This document shows, one piece after another, positions 57,741-64,000 of a DNA stretch of 64,000 bases (positions are counted from its first letter, which is position 1; the number at the start of each line of letters is the position of its first letter). The position numbers and the translations under genes were made by a program. The DNA is from Homarus americanus. Its lineage: Eukaryota > Arthropoda > Malacostraca > Decapoda > Nephropidae. The notes under the pieces are model-generated. The model was not told the DNA's origin and made no database searches. It saw only the letters and a program-made list of their open reading frames with translations. The DNA lies in NCBI RefSeq assembly GCF_018991925.1, contig NW_024725489.1:6805916-6869915 (forward strand), written 5' to 3'.

Positions 57741-58114
57741 CACGATTTTGTGAGGCTTTCGTTAACTGAATTTTTGTTTGTTAATCGAGTTGAATATTCT
57801 TATGGAAGGTAATTCGTGAACCGAGGCATTCATTAACCGAGAGATCACTGTATACTGTACAGGTACAGTATATGAATTGATGTGCTTAAAGTTTTGTAAG
57901 ATTGAGGACAACATCTAATCATTTCACTTATTAGCCATTCAAGCAGTTGGTTTGTTCCTTGTAATGACTTTCATTGTCGAGCTTTCTTGTGTGTACTGTA
58001 CAGTATAAGTTCACTGTTGTGGCCATACGAGCTGTACACAAAGTAGCTTTAGTACTGAGTGTGATGACAACTTTCTGCCTTGATGTCGTACTTCTTATGT
58101 GGATTATATTTCAG

Positions 58115-58519
58115 GATGATGTTCGCTGTAAGGGTGAAGAAGAGCTGGTGGTGGTAAAACCCACGAAGACCTACTGCAGGAGGAGTGAACCATCACTACC
58201 TGTTACTGTGAAGAACTTTGACGACCTCTGGAAGATGAAATATGTGAGCGATTTAATGTATGTTATAGGCAGAGGTGATGACTGTGGAAAGGCAGAGAAA
58301 ACAGATGATGAGAATTATAGGGAGCAAGACAGACCACATAACGATGTGTACAGCGAGGAGAAAACTGATGATAGTTATCTAGAGGAAGACAGATCATGCA
58401 ATGAAGAGTACAAAGAGGAGAAAATGACAGATGATGATGATGACGATGACGATGATGATGATGATTATCAAGAGGAAGACAGACCACACAATAATGAGTA
58501 CAAAGAGGAGAAAATGACA

Positions 58520-58553
<34 letters not shown>

Positions 58554-58912
58554 ATCAAGAGGAAGACAGACCACACAATAATGAGTACAAAGAGGAGAAA
58601 ATGACAGATGATGACGATGATGATGATGATTATCAAGAGGAAGACAGACCACACAATAATGAGTACAAAGAGGAGAAAATGACAACAGATGATGATGATT
58701 ATCAAGAGGAAGACAGACCACACAATAATGAGTACAAAGAGGAGAAAATGACAACAGATGATGATGATTATCAAGAGGAAGACAGACCACACAATAATGA
58801 GTACAAAGAGGAGAAAATGACAACAGATGATGATGATTATCAAGAGGAAGACAGACCACACAATAATGAGTACAATACACATAACCAGCCTGATCATCAC
58901 CACAAACTGAAG
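58115..58912 (+). CDS. Probable host exon encoding acidic tandem repeats
   Basis: An acceptor-like TTATATTTCAG (ending 58114) and a donor-like AAG|GTAAGAAA (58912) bound a 798-base stretch. It is open throughout and divisible by three, with phase 0 at both ends. It encodes 266 residues: an N-terminal non-repetitive part (DDVRCKGEEELVVVKPTKTY, then FDDLWKMKYVSDLMYVIG), two diverged repeats, then six near-identical units (D-run, YQEEDRPHNNEYKEEK). The frame upstream to 57974 is hydrophobic and probably intron. The product would be very acidic and disordered. Function unknown. Confidence 0.55.
58466..58900 (+). repeat. Coding minisatellite, unit 69-87 bp
   Basis: TATCAAGAGGAAGACAGACC recurs at 58466, 58553, 58631, 58700, 58769 and 58838 (steps 87, 78, 69, 69, 69, all multiples of three). 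Steps shrink because the GAT run in each unit shortens from left to right. Confidence 0.95.
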
Positions 58913-59476
58913 GTAAGAAATACGTTTATTTAAAAGAACTAATATTCATCTTTTCAACAGTGTGATTATATATTGTACTGTATAGTTGAGTGTGTGAGTA
59001 TGATTAGTTTGTGACTGTGTATAGTTGATTGTGAGTGTGTATACAGGTGGTTTATTGTGAGTATGGTTAGTCTATTGTATGTATGTTACACACTGTTGGC
59101 AAGTACTGAGTATGTACTGGCTCCATAAGGTGTGCCATTGTTGGTCAAGTCTAGTCTTAAATTAACACATATTCAGTAGGGTGTGACAGTTGCCCCAACT
59201 TTGTCCTACAATGCTGTTCAAAATTTTGGTGTTGCATATTGACATAAAAAATACCCACATGCAATTTTTTGAAGATTCATGCATATTTGAGTGAGCACCA
59301 GCAATTTGAAAAATAGCGATTTTGCTTATACGGCATACACGCCTATATATGAGATTACACAACCATCATAAGGGATATTAACACAATTCACATGCCTGTC
59401 TTAATTAAAAGCTGTTATCACTAACACAAAAAAAGTGATCATTCTTATTCTCTCATGGTACATTAAGGGGTTTTAT
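58913..59476. other. Probable intron or intergenic sequence
   Basis: It holds one copy of TTACACACTGTTGGCAAGTA (59085) and GAGTGTGTATA-type repeats at 58990-59050. No gene. Confidence 0.45.
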
Positions 59477-59481
59477 CATAT

Positions 59482-62403
59482 TGTAAAGGCCTGGGACTTA
59501 GGGATAGAAATCCCTTACCAGACTAATCAGGATCTTAATAAAGGAAAGTCAAGGACCATGGTTTTCCGAGGAATAACAAACAACCGTTTGAGATTGACAT
59601 CTCTTTACTATAAAAAATATAACCCAAAACTCTGACACCACTCAACAAGCATCAAATAACAATTACGGGAGTCAAACAATTAAGGGAAGCAACAATTAAA
59701 GGAAGCAAACAATTAATGGGAGTCAAACAATTAATGGAATCAAACAATAAAAGGGGGGACAGCAATTAAAGGAATCAACAACAAAAGAATCAAACAATGA
59801 ACAGATATTTCCTACGGCAGTGGCCCTGAGGATGGTCCAGACAGGGTTCCTCACTCGAGCGGCAGCGGCCGATGTCTTGATACAGCAGACGAAACACCCG
59901 GGCACAGACGGTGGAGAGGAGCTGGCGGTCTTGGCGGCAGCGGTAGTGGTTTGGGGTTGGTGCCCAGAAATTAACAGACGAATTGTGAAGGTCTGGGAAA
60001 ACAGCCCAAGAGTCCTGGACCTATAATGAGATCACAGCCAGAACTTGACGAACAGCAGGGGGTGGTAGTGACTGCACTCACGGCTGAGCAGGATCTGACG
60101 GCGACACAGGTAGAAGCGGCATTTTTGCTTCTGTCCAACCCCCCCAAGTGTGGGTCGCACCAGCAAACAAGCGAGTAAGCCGACACAATAACGGGGGCAG
60201 CTCCTGTCTTCCAAACAGAATCTGACTTTCTGGCTGGGTTGAGAAGAAGTGTCAGCAGACTTGAAGGCGAGGGGATTCCTGGGACAGCGAGAACGAATGT
60301 GCCCTTCTTCTCAGCAAATGTGACACCGCACGGCTGGTGAGCTACTCCTGTGTACTCCTGGGGGTGGTTCCTCAGAGGACGGAGGCTTCGCGTTCTTGAC
60401 AACAGGAGGGGAAGACTTCGGGTAGGCGTTGCGAGCGGACGCCCAGTTGTCGGCACGATGTACCGCTTCTCCAAGTGTCGCTGGCCGGTGTTCTGATGAA
60501 AATTCTCAGGTCTGGAGGTAGAGAAGACAAAAACTGGTCTAATATGAAGTTAGAGAGAGACTCAAAGGTTTCTTCAACCCCTGATGTCTCCAGCCATTGT
60601 TGAAACAAACGACCCAGGTGAATCGAAAACTGCTGGTATGTTTCTCCTGTTCTAATCTTCGTTCTGCGGAAATCAACACGATAACCATCAGAAGTCTTGT
60701 TAAATCCTCGCAAGAGAGCTTGCTTCAGCAAGAAGTAATCTCTGGTGATGTCGGCAGACAGGGACGTGTAAATCTCTACCGGCTTACCACTCAGTAGGCT
60801 ACCCAACCTTACAGCATAGCTATCTGGGTCGACACCAAGCAGCTCAGCTACCCGTTCATACCTAACAAGGTAGGAGGCGATGTCTTCTCCTTCACGGCAC
60901 ACAGCGAAGCTGGGTTTTACCACATTGTCTTGTATATGGCCAGAGGATTCTGGTCTACTTGAAGCATTAATCCTCGCTAGTTCTAGGTTCTTTTCTACCT
61001 GCAACTTAGCTAATTCAAACTCTCATTCTCTATCACGTTCCTCTCTTTCTCTCTGACGTTCCTCCAACTCTCATTCTCTCTGACGTTCCTCCAACTCTCT
61101 CTTTTTCTGAAGTTCTCTCTCGCTTTCTGACGTTCCTCTCTCTCGGCATTCTGTTGGGTGACCAAATACTGACCAACCTCAGTACCTGTCAGACCCATGG
61201 CCACCGCTTGACCTTTCAACTCCTCAAATTTATACATAATGATCCGAAAGGCCAAGAGCAAAGAGAAAAATACACAACTTACCCCGCAAATAGCCAAAGG
61301 TAACTTACCTAGTGGCTCAATCAACCCAGTAAACGATCTGATCCAACTGGAGGGAACCTCGTTCCGCACCCAACTCAGCTGAATCACTCTCAGGGTAAAG
61401 AAACCGCACCAGGTGAAACAACAACAAAAATGCTATGACAGCATCCACAGTGCACCCCAACCAACACTAATTAACTTCCCCAAGTACACGGGAGAGCAAC
61501 AAAATTAGCACACAGAAGGAAGGGATAATCACTGAACAACACTTACTTCCGGGCCGCAGACAGTAAGTGGCGCGCACACGGCGACTTACAACAACACCGG
61601 AACGAATGTTAGCCCTCGGAAACCAAAGGTCAGAGGCAATCCTGGCAAGGTTGCCACTTGTAAAGGCCTGGGACTTAGGGATAGAAATCCCTTACCAGAC
61701 TAATCAGAATCTTATTAAAGGAAAGTCAAGGACCATGGTTTTTTGAGGAATAACAAACAACCATTTGTGATTGACATCTCTTTACTATAAAAAATATAAC
61801 AAAACTCTGACACCACTCAACAAACATCAAGTAACAATTACGGGAGTCAAACAATTAAGGGAAGCAACAATTAAAGGAAGCAAACAATTAATAGAATCAA
61901 ACGATTAATGGGAGTAAAAAAATTAATGGAATCAAACAATGAAAGTAGAGACAGCAATTAAAGGAATCAACAACAAAAGAATCAAACAATGAACAGATAT
62001 TTCCTACGGCAGTGGCCCTGGGGATGGTCCAGACAGGCTTCCTCACTCGAGCGGCAGCAGCCGATGTCTTGATACAGCAGACGAAACACCCGGGCACAGA
62101 CGGTGGAGAGGAGCTGGCGGTCTTGGCGGTAGTGGTTTGGGGTTGGTGCCCAGAAATTAACAGACAAATTGTGAAGGTCTGGGAAAACAGCCCAAGAGTC
62201 CTGGACCTATGATGAGATCACAGCCAGAATTTGACGAACAGCAGGGGGTGGTAGTGACTGCACTCACGGCTGAGCAGGATTTGACGGCGACACAGGTAGA
62301 AGCGCCGTTTTCGCCTCTGTCCAACCCCCCCAAGTGTGGGTCGCACCAGCAAACAAGCGAGTAAGCAGCGGTAACGAGCAGGAAGATTGCTTCCGCCCTT
62401 ACA
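59482..62403 (-). mobile_element. Gag-only LTR retrotransposon
   Basis: Two direct repeats (59482-60217 and 61659-62403) share about 690 bases at over 90% identity by eye. On the minus strand both start TGT and end GCCTTTACA; the first 45 bases at the TGT end differ between them. CATAT lies on both outer sides (59477-59481 and 62404-62408), a candidate 5-bp target duplication. A primer-binding-like TGGCAACCTTGCCAGGATTG lies 2 bases inside the right LTR. The interior has gag but no pol. Confidence 0.8.
60218..61387 (-). pseudogene. Gag of the LTR element (SCAN-like region and zinc knuckle)
   Basis: 61387-61010 is a basic/Glu-rich N-terminal part (EREERQKARENFRKR). 61004-60480 carries FAVCREGEDIASYLVRYERV, LSGKPVEIYTSLSADIT and FILDQFLSSLPPDLRIFIR, the pattern of retroviral-type gag related to the SCAN domain (known to derive from Gmr1-like gag). 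After a frameshift near 60480 the minus strand reads VRCHIC-stop-EEGHIRSRC at about 60300, a CCHC zinc knuckle with an in-frame TGA. There is a frame break at about 61008. Non-functional as it stands. Confidence 0.78.
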
Positions 62404-62409
62404 CATATA

Positions 62410-63396
62410 TTCACAAGGTATTATTTCTCTAGGGCAAGAAACCATGATTTCTGTTTGGAAACAGATGATTGTTTGCGCTGATTAGGAATGCGGAGTCTGT
62501 CATTTTCAACTACTTGAAGGACTTCTAAGGACTTCTTGAAAGTGCTCTTCATCCCTGGCAACATTAAGAAAGTCATGGCAAAGTTTTACACCACACTCTG
62601 CAGCCTCATTGACGACCTGAAGCTTGTCCACAACCCGTTTCATGTTCAGGTAATCGTCATGATCCGCCCATTCACTGGCTGGACTGTGGCGAAACTGATA
62701 GGGCATGCCCAAAAAGGTGAAGAACCGGTTTGAGTCAGGCCCAATTAGGTCCACCAGGGCAGTGCCACTTTCTGGGACAGGGGGAAGATGTGGCTTTCCA
62801 TAGCCCCCATGATTGAGCCCCACTCTCTTAGCAACTTCAGTGCCTTCATGGCAAAGAAGGGCCTTCCTCATCTCCTCTTTTGTCCTTTCTTGTACTTGGG
62901 ACGAGAACAAAGCCAGTGGGGCCAACTCCTCAGTTAGGTACCAAGTGTGTCTACCGAGTGCCACACGTGCTTTGTTAACTATTGTGGTGTTATATGGGGC
63001 AAATTCAGCCAAGGTTTCGACCAAATTCAAGTCATTCAGTGGCTCACTTGCTGGAACGGGGCAAACAATCCACCATGGGACATTAACAGCGACTGTGAAC
63101 ACAGCAAACCGTTCTAACTTGCTGATTTTACTTTTAGTCACCACCTCGGCTTTGGGAAATTGCTCTTTGATCTGGCCTGACAAAAGAACAATCTTGAGGG
63201 TATAGAGCAGTTTAGCCATGCACCTTGTTTTGTGAAGTGCGCCGGGGTAGACCATCGTGAAGTTCACTGGCTTGGATTCTTTCGTTATAAGCAGCAGACA
63301 AAGCTCTACCAGCTCTTTGAAGTCGCCACGTGTAAATGGTTGGGCTAGAGATTCACGGAAGAAGTCAGTCATCTCCTGCTGGCGCTCCTCAAACAC
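62410..63396 (-). pseudogene. Uncharacterised invertebrate protein, 3'-frameshifted
   Basis: A 296-residue frame with ESLAQPFTRGDFKELVELCL, ARF-like ERFAVFTVAVNVPWWIVCPV, HTWYLTEELAPLALFSSQV, GTALVDLIGPDSNRFF and VVNEAAECGVKLCHDFL. I recall this pattern from many uncharacterised, multi-copy invertebrate proteins, which suggests a mobile origin, but I cannot name the family. The frame ends early because the 10-mer AGAAGTCCTT is tandemly doubled (62517-62536, given here on the minus strand). One copy fewer would keep coding (VVENDRLRIPNQRKQ) to about 62420, just short of the LTR element. The start at 63396 is uncertain; a stop lies upstream. Confidence 0.6.
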
Positions 63397-63399
63397 TCA

Positions 63400-63845
63400 A
63401 GGCATTGCGGGGTAGTAGTATTTCTTTTTTCATTGTACGCCAGTTGATAGAAATGGGTCTTGAACTTAGAAATGCAATTATTGGGATTATTGTATTTCGT
63501 ACTAATCTATAATATTGTTTTAGGGGTATTAAGATTGATATGATCGATCATTTGCTTGGTGTTAGTATATCTTATAAGTCTAATAAAAGAAATTCCACTA
63601 AATTTGTTCATTAGATAATAATATTCCTTGTTATTTTGTAAAGCCGACGGTGCTAGCTCAAACATGCACTGATCTCCAAGAAAATTTACAGGGGTGTTTC
63701 CTTGATAAATACACAACACTAAAACTTTGAACAGCATTGTAGGACCATTTTTTTATTTTTGGAGGGCAACGGTCACACCCTAATATTCAGTGTTGTCGCA
63801 ATACTCTGACAGAGTGTTCCATCAGTTCACAACTCTCACTAAACT
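63400..63845. other. No gene confirmed
   Basis: A 76-codon minus frame (63737-63507) is open but matches nothing I recognise. Confidence 0.4.
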
Positions 63846-63975
63846 AGTTTGCCCTGACAATTTTATGAAATTGTGGCTTCTTCGCCCTTAAGCTGTAACT
63901 CCAAGTGAGGCCGGCATCCACCAGTTCCAGGTATGAACACTCAATGACGGTGTTGTGGTAGCTGACCCAAGATTT
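63846..63975. repeat. Dispersed repeat, copy 2
   Basis: Same order of blocks as 44740-44860, with an extra AGTGAGGCCGGCATCCAC in the middle. It continues toward the window end. Confidence 0.75.
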
Positions 63976-64000
63976 GAGGGGGCGTCGGTGGGTAGAGCGG

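Larger units (their letters stand above)
49303..57850. mobile_element. Pair of inverted pogo-like termini 8.5 kb apart (candidate)
   Basis: The left terminus is CAGTGGTCCCTTGGTTAACG. The right terminus reversed is CAGTGATCTCTCGGTTAATG, with 16 of 20 matching; TA lies at 49301-49302 and 57851-57852. Subterminal CGTTAACCGAA-like repeats occur on both sides. It may be a MITE split by the satellite-bearing repeats between, or two separate relics. No transposase was recognised inside. Confidence 0.4.

Noticed and set aside
58263..58903. Minus-strand His-rich and Ile/Phe-rich repeat frames
   Set aside because: They are antisense of the acidic coding repeat. The plus strand has splice-like borders and phase-0 ends.

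Overview
The window is eukaryotic, repeat-dominated DNA, most likely from an arthropod and plausibly a large-genome crustacean such as a decapod. That is an inference. It rests on TTAGG-type pentanucleotide arrays (the arthropod telomere motif), very long (TA)n tracts, abundant TA-flanked pogo/Tigger-like elements, and CR1-type LINEs whose ORF1 carries a PHD-like finger. No operons, rRNA or convincing tRNA genes were seen. Only one stretch (58115-58912) looks like an exon of a possible host gene. Almost every other coding trace is a decayed transposon.

Layout. 1-6844 (first contig): a minus-strand Ty3/gypsy-like retrotransposon (gag/protease/RT/RNase H/integrase traces) broken by two back-to-back pogo-like elements in its RT, one of which contains a further nested MITE, and flanked by a Tigger-type remnant. 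6845-6944 is a 100-N gap. 6945-24798 (second contig): an inverted repeat around a (TA)n tract, a 1.2-kb pogo-like MITE, a hAT element with a perfect 8-bp target duplication inside a minus-strand LINE (LINE A), then a plus-strand CR1-like LINE (LINE B) whose endonuclease is split by a small LTR retrotransposon. These are followed by a duplicated mini-ORF unit with a TTAGG-like array. 24799-24898 is another 100-N gap. 24899-42264 (start of the third contig) repeats nearly all of the second contig. Up to about 34.7 kb this copy is full of small, mostly deletion-type differences. After that, every line compared is identical at a constant +17520 offset until the pentanucleotide array. The second contig ends exactly where its sequence continues in the third, so an unmerged alternative haplotype or duplicate contig is the simplest reading.

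42265-64000: a Mutator-like element with FLYWCH and MULE remnants and long TIRs built of subrepeats; nested TA-flanked MITEs; a 32-bp minisatellite of about 54 units whose monomer contains a dyad; an uncharacterised GC-rich block; an exon with acidic tandem repeats showing a gradient of Asp-run lengths; a gag-only LTR retrotransposon with a SCAN-like gag region; and a fragment of an apparently widespread uncharacterised protein cut short by a 10-bp tandem duplication.

The elements form a readable insertion stratigraphy. Examples are MITE in Tigger-type element in gypsy RT, hAT in LINE A, LTR element in LINE B, and MITE in MITE. In several cases the reading frame is continuous across the empty site once the insert and one target duplication are discounted. 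The elements do not cooperate as a pathway; the window is a record of successive insertions.
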